Part shown: one piece after another, positions 35,748-44,457 of the stretch | Position numbering within the stretch: the first letter of the stretch is position 1 | Layout: each line of letters begins with the position of its first letter | Source of the DNA: Sphingopyxis sp. QXT-31 | Lineage (GTDB): Bacteria; Pseudomonadota; Alphaproteobacteria; Sphingomonadales; Sphingomonadaceae | Assembly (NCBI RefSeq): GCF_001984035.1 | Contig: NZ_CP019449.1 | Span: forward strand, 496,001 to 560,000 | Length of the DNA: 64,000 nt | Reading direction: 5' to 3' | Program-made: the position numbers and the translations under genes | The notes under the pieces: model-generated | Database searches by the model: none | What the model was told of the DNA's origin: nothing | Seen by the model: only the letters and a program-made list of their open reading frames with translations

Positions 35748-36233
35748 GTGAGCGCTGCAACGCTGATCGAACGGCGTACGCGTAAGCTGGCCCGGCATCT
35801 AGCCGGAAAGACGCTGCGTTTCGTGACAGCCGAAAGCTGCACCGGCGGTCAGCTCGCAGCGGTTCTCGCAGCCGATGCCGCGCTCGGAGTTCATCTTGAG
35901 CGCGGCTTCATCGTCTATTCGGTCGACGCCAAATGCGAGATGCTCGGCGTCGCCCGAGAAGACGCCGAGCGAGATGGAGCGGTGAATCCCGAGGTCGCCG
36001 CCGCGATGGCGACTGGCGCTCTTCGGACAAGCCATGCCGACATTGCAATTGCGATCACGGGGTTCTGCGGCCCTCGCGAAGGCCGCGAAGAGGTAGGCCT
36101 TGTCTACATTGGCGCGGCCGACGCCAACGCGGTGCGGGTCATGGATTTTCATTTCGGCGATATCGGGCGCCGCAATGTGCTCGATCAGGCCGTGGCCGCA
36201 GCGCTACAGATCATGATCGATGCGGCATCGTGA
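35748..36233 (+). CDS. CinA C-terminal domain protein (nicotinamide-nucleotide amidohydrolase)
   Basis: 161 residues from a GTG that starts just after the hemerythrin stop (one base between). It is the stand-alone C-terminal domain, with FVTAESCTGGQLAAVL, FIVYSVDAKCEMLGV and IAIAITGFCGP. The Ser-Cys signature suggests PncC-type hydrolysis of NMN to NaMN and ammonia. The N-terminal MoCF-like domain of full CinA is absent. Adjacent hemerythrin and DUF421 genes give no clear pathway link. Confidence 0.88.
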   Translation: MSAATLIERRTRKLARHLAGKTLRFVTAESCTGGQLAAVLAADAALGVHLERGFIVYSVDAKCEMLGVAREDAERDGAVNPEVAAAMATGALRTSHADIAIAITGFCGPREGREEVGLVYIGAADANAVRVMDFHFGDIGRRNVLDQAVAAALQIMIDAAS

Positions 36234-36301
36234 ACGAGGATCGCGGGCGCTCCGGCGGGCGGGATCGGAGGCGGGAGCAGAGCCGAGTTCGGCAGCCGTC
36301 C

Positions 36302-36517
36302 TTAGCGCGGCGCTTTCCGCTTCAAGGCCCCAGCCTTGTGGGCCGCCCGCTTGCCTTCGGCCGTTTCGACCAGATATTCGGGGTTCGCCGGCGATGCCGC
36401 GACATGATGGCCTTTGATGTCCATTGCTTTCGTCACTTTTCGCACGACGTTGCCCTCGGCGCGTCCGCCGTGGCTCTTCCACGTCACCTCGTCGCCCTTC
36501 TTGGGTTCGTCTTTCAT
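36302..36517 (-). CDS. DUF2945 (HVA1 family) protein
   Basis: 71 residues. MKDEPKKGDEVTWKSHGGRAEG opens the DUF2945 tudor-like fold, continuing VRKVTKAMDIKGHHVAAS and PEYLVETAEGKRAAHKAGAL. The family is a small SH3-like barrel of unknown role in stress and virulence-linked contexts. The ATG has AAGGAGA upstream. It is divergent to the 85-residue gene at 36643. Confidence 0.85.
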   Translation of the reverse strand: MKDEPKKGDEVTWKSHGGRAEGNVVRKVTKAMDIKGHHVAASPANPEYLVETAEGKRAAHKAGALKRKAPR

Positions 36518-36642
36518 GGTCGCTCTCCTTTTAAGAAACAGTCCGCGTGCGCGGGAAAGGTTCCTCTCTTGGAGCGGCGAGCAGGAAGACATCTGTCGCA
36601 GGCTCTTTCGATGCGATTGCCGAATACGGTGGGGAGGCTGCG

Positions 36643-36900
36643 ATGAATGACGATCACGCGCGCGGTCGGCGCGACGGTCTGCGGCTTGCTCTGGCCGTGC
36701 TTGCCGCCGAAGAGGCGAAATGGGCCGCGTTGCTTGGTGAGAGCCGATCCTGGCGGACGAACCGCGAACGCGAGGTACGCCACAAGGCCCTGCAAGTCGC
36801 CCAGAAGCGGATACAGACATTGCTCAACCGCATGTATCCAAAAGGGCCGGATGGGCTCGGCGATGAGGTCGCCGCCGCCCTTGAGAAAGCCGGACTCTGA
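36643..36900 (+). CDS. hypothetical helical protein, 85 residues
   Basis: It starts MNDDHARGRRDGLRLALAVL with GGGGAGG upstream. Charged helices dominate (AAEEAKWAALLGESRSWRTN, REVRHKALQVAQKRIQTLL). I do not recognise a family. It is convergent with the receiver gene at 36923 with 22 bases between, so its 3' end is tightly bounded. Confidence 0.65.
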   Translation: MNDDHARGRRDGLRLALAVLAAEEAKWAALLGESRSWRTNREREVRHKALQVAQKRIQTLLNRMYPKGPDGLGDEVAAALEKAGL

Positions 36901-36922
36901 TCGGCGGCGCGCGCTCGGTTCA

Positions 36923-37273
36923 TTATTGAGCGAGGCTGGCGAGCGCGACTTCGAGGCTATCGATGGTGAAAGGCTTCGCGAGGATCGGCCTGTCGTTCCA
37001 GCAGGGGCCGGGCTGACCGACAAAGCCGCCCGTCGCGACAAGGAATGGGATCGAGCGTGCCGCGAGAGCCTCGGCTACCGCATCGCAAGGCAAGCCGGAT
37101 TCGAGGTAGACGTCTACAATCGCGGCATCGAATTCGCCTGTCGCGATATGTCTGAGCGCCGATGCGATATCGCCGGCGTCCCCGACAATATCATGCCCCA
37201 GCGCGCCCAGCGCATCTTCGAGCATCATGGCGACAAGTGGATCATCTTCGACGACCAATATCCTTTTGGGCAT
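36923..37273 (-). CDS. single-domain response regulator (FATGUY-like)
   Basis: 116 residues, one receiver domain with the acidic pair Glu9-Asp10-Asp11, phospho-acceptor Asp54 (AAIVDVYL), conserved Lys in PILAKPFT, and IPFLVATGGF. The last resembles the PFxFATGY motif of FATGUY receivers, such as SdrG of Sphingomonas, which take part in the general stress response by linking kinases to PhyR. The motif is imperfect (VATGG). It has no output domain. It is opposite the kinase at 37535 with a 261-base gap. Confidence 0.85.
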   Translation of the reverse strand: MPKRILVVEDDPLVAMMLEDALGALGHDIVGDAGDIASALRHIATGEFDAAIVDVYLESGLPCDAVAEALAARSIPFLVATGGFVGQPGPCWNDRPILAKPFTIDSLEVALASLAQ

Positions 37274-37534
37274 ATTTTTCCTGCATTATCTGCGAGGCGC
37301 TTGCGGCGCGCTCACGAAGCTCGACTTACGGCGGCATCCGAGTGAATGTCCTCCCGGTGCCGCGCCTACGCCTGAGCATCGGCGACCCTCATCCAAAATC
37401 ATATTGATCCATGTTAATCGCCACCCAGACCGCCTGCAATCTCGGCTGATAGGGCTAGCAAGGCTGCTTGCCACGAAGGGCATGGCAGTGCATGCAACGG
37501 CACAAATTGTTCGACCGGGCCGAGGGGCATATCG

Positions 37535-39037
37535 ATGGAATCGGCCAGGATCTCGTCGCTCGGCCGCGACACGCGGGCGAGTCGCCTCATCATCCTTCTC
37601 CTGACGATCGGATTTGTTGCGCTCCTCGCGGCGGCATTGACTGCTTTTTATGTGCAGCGCCAGAATGAGGCCGACGCCCGAAAGGTGGCGCACACGCTCG
37701 CTGTCGAGGCAAATCTCGGGGCTTTCGCCAGCGCGACCGAACGAATGGAAACGGCGCGCCGCGGGCTGATCCTCACGCAGAACCCGGCCTTCGCGGCGAT
37801 CATGGATGAGGCCGAGGACCGGTCGCGCGCCCAGCTCGCCTCGCTCGAGGCGCTGATTAGCGACAATCCAAACCAGCGCGGCCGCGCCGCCAGGCTCCGC
37901 GCGCATCTCGACGCCTATGGCCGTCATTACCAGGCGACTCTCGGCCTTCGCGGCACGGACCGCTCGGCACTGATCGCCGACTTCGCGAACGACAAGGGGG
38001 TGCTCGAGGTGCGCGCTGCGCGCGCGGTCGTCGAGACGATGCTCGAGAGCGAACTCGCCCTCCTCAAGGATCGCGAAGCACGCCAGCAGCGCACACAGTC
38101 GCTGTTCACCCTGACGCTGATCGGAACCGGCATTCTCCTGCTGGTCGTTGCAGCCGCCACGCTGCTCCTCGTTCGCAACAATCTCGTCGAGCTCCGCGCA
38201 TCGCGCGCGGAACTTCGCCGTCTCAACGAAGGGCTTGAGGAACTGGTCGATGCGCGCACGGGCGAACTCAAGCGCGCCAATGCCGAAATCCAGCGCTTCG
38301 CCTATATCGTGTCGCACGATCTGCGTTCGCCACTCGTCAATGTGATGGGTTTCACGGCCGAACTCGAGACCGCGCGCAAGGCGATCTCGGGCTATCTCGA
38401 ACAGGGCGATGCGCAGGGCTGGAAGGCGCCCGACGCCGCGACGCGGCTCGCGATCGAGGAGGATCTGCCGGAATCGATCGGCTTCATTCGCACCTCCACG
38501 CAGAAGATGGACCGGCTGATCAACGCGATCCTCAATCTCTCGCGCCAGGGTCGCCGCACGCTCGCGCCCGAAACGCTTGCTCTCGGCGACGTCGTGGGCG
38601 CGATCGTCGGCAGCCTGCAGCACCGCATCGACGAGACCGGCACGACGGTCGAAGTGTCGGACCTGCCGACCGTGATCAATGACCGGGTCGCGGTCGAGCA
38701 GATCCTCTCGAATCTCATCGAAAATGCCCTCAAATATTCGCAGCCGGGGCGGGCGGGGATCATTCGCATAGCCGGGGGCGCCGATCTCGGGCGCGCTTGG
38801 GTGGCGGTCGCCGACAATGGTCGCGGCATCGAGCCGCGCGATCACGAACGTGTGTTCGACCTCTTCCGAAGGTCGGGCGTCCAGGACCAGCAGGGGGAGG
38901 GGATCGGTCTTGCCCACGCCCGCGCGCTTGCCTATCGCCTCGGCGGTAATATCGAAATCCAGTCCGAACTCGGTGCGGGTTCCACCTTTCGGCTGATCCT
39001 GCCCCTCGTGTGGCAAAGCGGAGAAGAAGATGCCTGA
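37535..39037 (+). CDS. CHASE3-domain sensor histidine kinase
   Basis: 500 residues. Two membrane spans (about 17-38 and 192-213) flank a CHASE3 sensor domain. HisKA follows with phospho-acceptor His261 in YIVSHDLRSPL; the catalytic domain has NLIENALKYS, VADNGRGIEP and GEGIGLAHARALAYRLGG. The type (Rcp1-linked kinases in other phyla) suggests phosphotransfer to the receiver encoded by the next gene, which overlaps by 8 bases. The signal is unknown. Confidence 0.93.
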   Translation: MESARISSLGRDTRASRLIILLLTIGFVALLAAALTAFYVQRQNEADARKVAHTLAVEANLGAFASATERMETARRGLILTQNPAFAAIMDEAEDRSRAQLASLEALISDNPNQRGRAARLRAHLDAYGRHYQATLGLRGTDRSALIADFANDKGVLEVRAARAVVETMLESELALLKDREARQQRTQSLFTLTLIGTGILLLVVAAATLLLVRNNLVELRASRAELRRLNEGLEELVDARTGELKRANAEIQRFAYIVSHDLRSPLVNVMGFTAELETARKAISGYLEQGDAQGWKAPDAATRLAIEEDLPESIGFIRTSTQKMDRLINAILNLSRQGRRTLAPETLALGDVVGAIVGSLQHRIDETGTTVEVSDLPTVINDRVAVEQILSNLIENALKYSQPGRAGIIRIAGGADLGRAWVAVADNGRGIEPRDHERVFDLFRRSGVQDQQGEGIGLAHARALAYRLGGNIEIQSELGAGSTFRLILPLVWQSGEEDA

Positions 39038-39476
39038 CCAACTGCCCGTAAACATCGTGATGATCGAGGACGACGAGGGGCATGCGCGCCTTATCGAGAA
39101 GAACATCCGGCGCGCCGGCATTTCCAACAAGATCCATCATTTTCTCGACGGCACCTCGGCTCTCGAGTTCCTGTACGATGCGGCGGAGGGCCCGGTGCGC
39201 AACGGGCCGGCGCTCGTGCTGCTCGACCTCAATCTGCCCGACATGAGCGGGACCGACATTCTCGCCAGGCTGAAGGCCGACAGCAGTCCGCTGCGCCGCA
39301 CGCCCGTCGTCGTGCTCACGACCACCGACGACAAGATCGAGATCCAGCGCTGCTACGACCTCGGCTGCAACGTCTATATCACCAAGCCGGTGAACTATGA
39401 GAATTTCGCCGACGCCATTCGCCAGCTCGGTCTCTTCCTGTCGGTGATCCAGGTCCCCGATCCCGACCCGGCTTGA
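39030..39476 (+). CDS. single-domain response regulator (Rcp1-like)
   Basis: 148 residues. Acidic pair Glu13-Asp14-Asp15, phospho-acceptor Asp66 (VLLDLNLPDMSG), Thr and Lys of the active site (VVVLTTTDD, VYITKPVNY). The insert after helix alpha2 and RKNIRRAG-like start match Rcp1-type receivers found next to phytochrome or CHASE kinases. It starts inside the kinase gene (8-base overlap) and its stop overlaps the REC-HRxxN kinase start, so the three genes are one operon. Confidence 0.92.
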   Translation: MPDQLPVNIVMIEDDEGHARLIEKNIRRAGISNKIHHFLDGTSALEFLYDAAEGPVRNGPALVLLDLNLPDMSGTDILARLKADSSPLRRTPVVVLTTTDDKIEIQRCYDLGCNVYITKPVNYENFADAIRQLGLFLSVIQVPDPDPA

Positions 39477-40546
39477 GACCCGCCCTGGCCCACATTCTCT
39501 ATATCGATGACGACGACGGCATGCGGCGGCTTGCGTCGCGCGCGCTTGGCCGGAAAGGTTATGAAGTCAGCCTCGCGGCAAGCGGCGGCGAGGGCGTCGA
39601 CATGGCGAAGGTCACTGCCTTCGATCTCGTTGCCGTCGATCACTATATGCCCGGGCAGGACGGGCTTGCCACGCTCGAGGCGCTTCGCGCCCTGCGCGAC
39701 TGCCCGCCCGTCGTCTATGTGACGGGCTCCGAGGAGAGCCGCATCGCCGTGGCGGCGTTGAAGTCGGGTGCCGACGATTATGTGGTAAAGTCGGTCGGCG
39801 AGGATTTCTTCGATCTCTTGGCCTCGAGCTTCGAACAGGTGCTCGAGCGTGCCCAGCTTCGGCGCGCGCGCGCCGAGGTGGAGAGCGAGCTGCGCGCGAC
39901 CAATGCGCGGCTGGAAGCGCTGCTCAAGGAAGTGAACCACCGCGTCGCGAACAATCTCCAGATGGTGATGTCTTTCGTCGCCCTCCAGTCGAAGACGCTC
40001 GCCGATCCCGCCGCCCGCGAGGCGCTGCAGAAGACGCAGCAACGGATCGCGACGGTCGCGCAAGTCAACCGGCGCCTCTACACCACCGAAGACGTCGAAT
40101 ATGTGGCGATGGACGACTATCTGGGCGGCCTTGCCGAGGATCTCTCGGCAACCTGGTCGACAGGGGTCGCCGCGCGGCGTGTCATCGCCGACGTCGAGCC
40201 CATGCGTGTGGCCACCGACAAGGCCGTGGCGCTCGGCATGATCGCCAACGAATGGGTGAGCAACGCGTGCAAATATGCCTATGGCGACAGCCGTGATGGC
40301 GAGATTCGGATATCGCTTCGCCGGGCCGACGAGACATTGCTCGAACTCGCGGTTGTCGACGACGGGGCAGGGATGCCGTCCGACGGAACGGCGCGCGGCA
40401 CGGGTCTCGGAACGCGCCTCATCGAAGCGTTGGCGCGGACCCACAAGGCGGCTGTCTCTTACAGCGCGGTCGATGCATCGCGCGATATGCCGGGCACGAG
40501 CGCGCTCATCCGGATCCAGTTGCGACCGGGCGAGCTCAAAGTCTAG
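39473..40546 (+). CDS. REC-HRxxN hybrid histidine kinase (PakF-like)
   Basis: 357 residues from a TTG overlapping the previous stop. Residues 5-120 are a receiver with acidic Asp12-Asp15 and phospho-acceptor Asp56 (AVDHYMPG). Residues 145-215 carry the HisKA_2 type segment EVNHRVANNLQMVMSFVALQS (His156 in the HRxxN motif HRVAN), and the HATPase part has GMIANEWVSNACKYAYG, DDGAGMPSDG and GTGLGTRLIEALA. This REC-HRxxN order is that of PakF in Sphingomonas melonis, a kinase for PhyR in the general stress response. PhyR itself is not in the window. It ends 4 bases inside the CDF gene. Confidence 0.9.
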   Translation: MRPALAHILYIDDDDGMRRLASRALGRKGYEVSLAASGGEGVDMAKVTAFDLVAVDHYMPGQDGLATLEALRALRDCPPVVYVTGSEESRIAVAALKSGADDYVVKSVGEDFFDLLASSFEQVLERAQLRRARAEVESELRATNARLEALLKEVNHRVANNLQMVMSFVALQSKTLADPAAREALQKTQQRIATVAQVNRRLYTTEDVEYVAMDDYLGGLAEDLSATWSTGVAARRVIADVEPMRVATDKAVALGMIANEWVSNACKYAYGDSRDGEIRISLRRADETLLELAVVDDGAGMPSDGTARGTGLGTRLIEALARTHKAAVSYSAVDASRDMPGTSALIRIQLRPGELKV

Positions 40547-41556
40547 TTTGCGCCGCGCGGCTGCCGCGCGGGTTCGGCCGCCGCCGACGGGCGAGGCTGG
40601 ACGAGCGCATCGGACTGCTTTTCGGGGCGGATGTAGATCGAGCTGATATCGCTCGACGCGGCCTTGAGCTCGGCCTCGATCGCCTCGATCAGCGTCTCGG
40701 CCTCGCCCATGGCGAGACGATCCTCGAAGTCGGCGCTTACCGCGACGAAGATCGAATTGGGTGCGGTGTGGATCGTGCGCACATGATTGACCGCTGTAAT
40801 TTCGCGGCGCCGTTCGACGATGGTCCAGATACGCGCGATCAGTTCGGGGTCCGCAGCCTCGCCGATCAACAGCTCCTTCGCTTCGCGGGCTAGAAGGATC
40901 GCGACCGCCGCCAGGATTGCGCCGATCGCCATCGAGGCGATGCCGTCGATCCGCGGATCCCCTGTCGCATGGCTCAGCCATATGCCGCCGGCGGCGATGG
41001 CGAGGCCGGCGAGCGCGGCGCTGTCTTCGAACAGAACGATGAAACCTGCGGGATCCTTCGACCGCCGCACCGCCGTCCACCAGCCGAGCCCGCGCCGCCC
41101 GGCGTTAAACTCGCGCACCGCGATCGTCCACGACGCACCCTCGAGCAGGAAGGCGATGGCGAGCACCACATAGTTGATCGTCGGATCGCGAAGCGGCTCG
41201 GGATCCCGGTAGTGAACCCAGCCTTCGTAGATGGAAATGCCGGCTCCGACGGCAAAGATGAGGATTGCGACGACGAACGCCCAGAAATAAAGTTCGCGGC
41301 CGTAGCCGAAGGGATGACGATTGTCGGGCGGCCGCTTTGCCTTCGCCTGGCCGTAGAGGAGCAGCATCTGATTGCCGCTGTCGACGAGCGAATGGACCCC
41401 TTCCGATAGCATCGACGAGGAACCACTGATCGCCGCGGCGACAAATTTGGCGACGGCGATGCCGAGATTGGCAAAGAGCGCACCATAAAGCACGATGTTC
41501 GCCCTGATATGATGCGCCCTCGAGCGCGGCTTGCCCGTATCAGACTGGTCTATCAC
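40543..41556 (-). CDS. CDF-family cation efflux transporter
   Basis: 337 residues. Six-span CDF topology with SSSMLSEGVHSLVDSGNQ and HxxxD-like metal sites (HPFGYGRE, EDSAALAGLAI). The C-terminal domain has NHVRTIHTAPNSIFVAVSADF. It probably exports Zn2+, Cd2+ or Fe2+ from the cytoplasm. The GTG at 41556 has AAGG well placed; the TTG at 41583 is an alternative. The Ala/Pro-rich tail ends QPRGAN. It is convergent with the kinase (4-base overlap). Confidence 0.9.
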   Translation of the reverse strand: MIDQSDTGKPRSRAHHIRANIVLYGALFANLGIAVAKFVAAAISGSSSMLSEGVHSLVDSGNQMLLLYGQAKAKRPPDNRHPFGYGRELYFWAFVVAILIFAVGAGISIYEGWVHYRDPEPLRDPTINYVVLAIAFLLEGASWTIAVREFNAGRRGLGWWTAVRRSKDPAGFIVLFEDSAALAGLAIAAGGIWLSHATGDPRIDGIASMAIGAILAAVAILLAREAKELLIGEAADPELIARIWTIVERRREITAVNHVRTIHTAPNSIFVAVSADFEDRLAMGEAETLIEAIEAELKAASSDISSIYIRPEKQSDALVQPRPSAAAEPARQPRGAN

Positions 41557-41774
41557 CGAGCTACCTTCGCCATCGCGGCGCAAGGGGCCGCGCAGGCTCT
41601 CGATATCGATAGACAGGGGATGAGACGCGTCATGGGACAGCTACGCCCGGCGGGGCGGCACGTTCCCGAGACGCGTCGCTATGTCCCCGCTCCATCAGCG
41701 CCGCCCAGCGCGCGTCTAACGCCGACCGCGCGCCGCGGGGCGCGAAGGTGCCGGAAGGCGGAAGAAGGTGGGCA

Positions 41775-41861
41775 GTGCCACACCTTAGCGCGATCATGGC
41801 GGCGTTCTTCGCTTATTTTACCTGGCGCGTGATCCGCTTCAAGCCTGGCGGCTCCGCCTGA
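41775..41861 (+). CDS. possible tiny membrane peptide
   Basis: A 28-codon frame from a GTG behind GAAGG reads VPHLSAIMAAFFAYFTWRVI and ends KPGGSA, with one short hydrophobic helix. It ends at the last base before the next gene's stop. There is no promoter or family evidence, so this is speculative. The rest of 41557-41861 holds nothing I can support. Confidence 0.15.
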   Translation: MPHLSAIMAAFFAYFTWRVIRFKPGGSA

Positions 41862-43208
41862 TTATCTTTTGCTGGCTGCAGCAGCGACCGGTGATCCCAT
41901 CGCGAGCGCACGGGGTCCGGTGACGCGCCACACCGTGTTAGAGAGATCGTCGGCGATCCAGAGCGCGCCGCGCGCCGGGTCCCAGGTGACGCCGACCGGG
42001 CGACCGCGCGCTTTGCCGTCCTTGATGAAGCCGGTCACGAAATCCTTCGGCTTGCCGGCAGGACGTCCGTTGGCGAAGGGGATGAAGCTGACCTTGTAGC
42101 CGGCGAGAGTCTGGCGGTTCCAGCTGCCATGCTCTCCAACGAAGGCGCCCGTCTCATAGCCCGGCAGCCCGCCTTCGGTCGCAAAGCTCAGCCCGAGCGG
42201 CGCGACGTGCGAACCGAGCGCATAATCGGGAGTGACTGCGGTCCTGACGAGCTCGGGCTTTTGTGGATGAACGCGCGGGTCGGGATGGCGTCCCCAATAG
42301 CTGTAGGGCCAGCCGTAGAAAGCGCCCTCGCGCACCGAGGTCAGATAATCGGGTACGAGCTCGGCGCCAAGCTCGTCGCGTTCGTTCACCACCGCCCAGA
42401 GGATGTTCGTCGATGGCTCGAAGGCGAGGGCGGTCGGGTTGCGGATGCCCGAGACGAAGATGCGGCTCGCGCCGGTGGCGGCATCGACCTCCCAAATGAC
42501 GGCGCGATCCTCCTCGATGCTCATTCCCCGCTCGCCGATATTGCTGTTCGAGCCGATGCCGACATAAAGCTTCGACCCGTCCGCGCTCGCGGCGAGCGAT
42601 TTCGTCCAGTGATGATTGATCGCTGCCGGGAGCTTGGTCACTTCCTCGCCCTTGCCCGCGATGCGCGTCGCGCCAGGCGTGTAGGTGAAGCGCAGCAGCG
42701 CACCCTGATTGGCGACATAAAGGTCGTCGCCGACGAGCGCGAGACCATAGGGCGCGTCGAGATCCTCGATGAAGCTGGTACGAAGTTCGGGTTTGCCGTC
42801 GCCATTCGCGTCGCGCAGCAAGGTGATGCGGTCGCCGCCCTTCACCGAGGATTTTCCAAGGCTCTTGATATAGCCCGCGATCACATCCTTAGGGCGGAGC
42901 TTCGGCGCATGGCCGCCGGACCCTTCGGCGACGAGGATATCGCCATTTGGGAGCACGAGGATCTGTCGCGGAATCTTGAGGTCCGTCGCGACCGGCACGA
43001 TCGTGAAACCGGCGGGAACGGTCGGAAGCTCGCCGTTCCAGCCTGCAGGCTTGGCGATCTTCATCGGTGGGACGAGCGTCTCGTCGATCTTCGGCAGGCT
43101 CGGGCTGGCACCCGTCTGGTCGAGCTTTTCATCGCCTTTGCCGCAGCCGGCGAGCGCGGCCGCTAGCGCCGCCGCAGCGACGAGGCCGAAGGAGGTCTGG
43201 CGGTTCAT
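41862..43208 (-). CDS. sorbosone dehydrogenase-like lipoprotein (PQQ/glucose-type beta propeller)
   Basis: 448 residues. The signal MNRQTSFGLVAAAALAAALAG ends in a lipobox (LAGC). The mature protein is a six-bladed propeller: LKIPRQILVLPNGDILVAEG, GLALVGDDLYVANQGALLRF, GIRNPTALAFEPSTNILWAV and PVGVTWDPARGALWIADD. These match the glucose/sorbosone dehydrogenase family (soluble aldose dehydrogenase type), which uses PQQ or similar in the periplasm. PQQ use itself is not shown here. Coupled with the DUF2231 gene downstream (overlap at 43205). Confidence 0.9.
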   Translation of the reverse strand: MNRQTSFGLVAAAALAAALAGCGKGDEKLDQTGASPSLPKIDETLVPPMKIAKPAGWNGELPTVPAGFTIVPVATDLKIPRQILVLPNGDILVAEGSGGHAPKLRPKDVIAGYIKSLGKSSVKGGDRITLLRDANGDGKPELRTSFIEDLDAPYGLALVGDDLYVANQGALLRFTYTPGATRIAGKGEEVTKLPAAINHHWTKSLAASADGSKLYVGIGSNSNIGERGMSIEEDRAVIWEVDAATGASRIFVSGIRNPTALAFEPSTNILWAVVNERDELGAELVPDYLTSVREGAFYGWPYSYWGRHPDPRVHPQKPELVRTAVTPDYALGSHVAPLGLSFATEGGLPGYETGAFVGEHGSWNRQTLAGYKVSFIPFANGRPAGKPKDFVTGFIKDGKARGRPVGVTWDPARGALWIADDLSNTVWRVTGPRALAMGSPVAAAASKR

Positions 43209-43651
43209 GCGCGGGGCTCCTTCGCTGCGTGGAGAAGCCAGGCGGCGGCAATCGCTGCAAGTGTGGATAGGGCCGAGAGGGTCACGCCGGTCGTGCCGAC
43301 CGAACTCCAGGCATCCTGGCTATGCTTGAAGGCGTTCACGAGGCCCGCGATCCACATAACGAGGATCAGCAGAAAATAGGCGATGGCAGGCCCGCGCTTT
43401 AGCTGCTTTCGGCCTCGGATAAATGCTATGGCGGACCACAGGAGCACCGGAGCCCCGAGTATCAGCCCGCCCGTGATCAACCAGGCCGAGAAATTGCTCC
43501 ACTGCATCTCGGCGCTGTTGAGATAGGTGATGTCGGAAAGGAGCGCGCTGCTGAACAGGGCGACCGGAAAGGCGAGGAGAATGGCGTGCAGCGGATGGGG
43601 CGCGCGTCGGCGATAGGGCGGGTCGGTGCGAGGCGATGGGGCCGTTGCCAT
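43205..43651 (-). CDS. DUF2231 membrane protein
   Basis: 148 residues. The start MATAPSPRTDPPYRRRAPHP at 43651 follows GGAG by 6 bases; ATG 43663 and 43699 are upstream alternatives. Four membrane spans with the family start HPLHAILLAFPVALFSSALL and SNFSAWLITGGLILG. DUF2231 proteins often accompany dehydrogenases or cytochrome systems and may be the membrane anchor or heme partner of the propeller enzyme next to it. It is upstream of that gene with a 4-base overlap. Confidence 0.88.
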   Translation of the reverse strand: MATAPSPRTDPPYRRRAPHPLHAILLAFPVALFSSALLSDITYLNSAEMQWSNFSAWLITGGLILGAPVLLWSAIAFIRGRKQLKRGPAIAYFLLILVMWIAGLVNAFKHSQDAWSSVGTTGVTLSALSTLAAIAAAWLLHAAKEPRA

Positions 43652-43708
43652 ATTGATCTCCATGCAGGCCCCCGTCTGGATAATGCGCCGACCGCCCAAT
43701 AGTTTCCC

Positions 43709-43734
43709 GGAACCCGCGCGCCGGGCGCGACGTT
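43709..43734 (+). promoter_or_regulatory. EcfG-type promoter of ctaG (exact motifs, N17)
   Basis: GGAAC-N17-CGTT with CGTT ending 9 bases before the ctaG ATG, so a transcript would be nearly leaderless. Confidence 0.5.
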
Positions 43735-43743
43735 GGCAATTGG

Positions 43744-44457
43744 ATGAATCCGTCCTCGATTCCTTATTGCGGTCCCGCGCCGATCCCGGCTGACTGGATG
43801 CTGCGCTGGAATCTCGATCCCTGGCTGCTCGTGGCGCTGGGCGCCGCGGCGCTGATGGCGTGGCGATGGAAAGCGCGCGGTCCCTTCTGGGCCGGGTTCG
43901 CCCTCATCGTCCTGCTGTTCGTGTCGCCTCTATGCGCCCTGTCGTCGGCGCTCTTCTCGGTGCGCGTCGCGCACCATATCATCCTGACCGCGGTTGCTGC
44001 TCCGCTGTTCGCGCTCGGCCTGCCGCGGTTTCGGCTGCGCGGCGGTGCGCCGCTATGGGCGGCCGCGCACATTCTCGCATTCTGGATCTGGCACGCGCCG
44101 GCGCCCTATGCTCTCGCGCTGGCGAGTGACGGCGCTTTCTGGTTGATGCAGCTTTCGTTGCTCGCGACCGCGTTCGGCTTCTGGGCTTCGCATCGCTCGT
44201 CGTCGCCGCCGCTCGCGATCGGCCTGCTGCTTGCCATGATGGTGCAGATGGGGCTGCTCGGGGCGCTCATCACCTTCGCGGGCACGCCCCTCTATGCGCC
44301 CCATCTCGCGACGACGATGGCCTGGGGGATGGCGCCGCTCGAAGATCAGCAACTGGCGGGGCTCATTATGTGGGCTCCTGCCGCGGCTCTTTATCTCGGC
44401 GCGGCGCTCTGGACCGGGTGGCGCCTCCTCGGCGAGCCGCCCGCGGTGGCAGCATGA
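43744..44457 (+). CDS. ctaG: CtaG, caa3 cytochrome c oxidase assembly factor
   Basis: 237 residues with seven membrane spans. IPYCGPAPIPADWMLRWNLDP is the family opening, and ARGPFWAGFALIVLLFVSP plus HAPAPYALALASDG mark the caa3_CtaG family (distinct from Cox11-type CtaG). It helps build the CuA/CuB centres of caa3 oxidases. The start is the ATG at 43744, supported by this conserved N-terminus. It overlaps the cytochrome b561 gene by 4 bases, starting the oxidase operon. Confidence 0.9.
   Translation: MNPSSIPYCGPAPIPADWMLRWNLDPWLLVALGAAALMAWRWKARGPFWAGFALIVLLFVSPLCALSSALFSVRVAHHIILTAVAAPLFALGLPRFRLRGGAPLWAAAHILAFWIWHAPAPYALALASDGAFWLMQLSLLATAFGFWASHRSSSPPLAIGLLLAMMVQMGLLGALITFAGTPLYAPHLATTMAWGMAPLEDQQLAGLIMWAPAAALYLGAALWTGWRLLGEPPAVAA

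Noticed and set aside
39395..41080. 561-codon frame opposite the kinase genes and CDF
   Set aside because: Arg-rich noise spanning two real genes of opposite direction.
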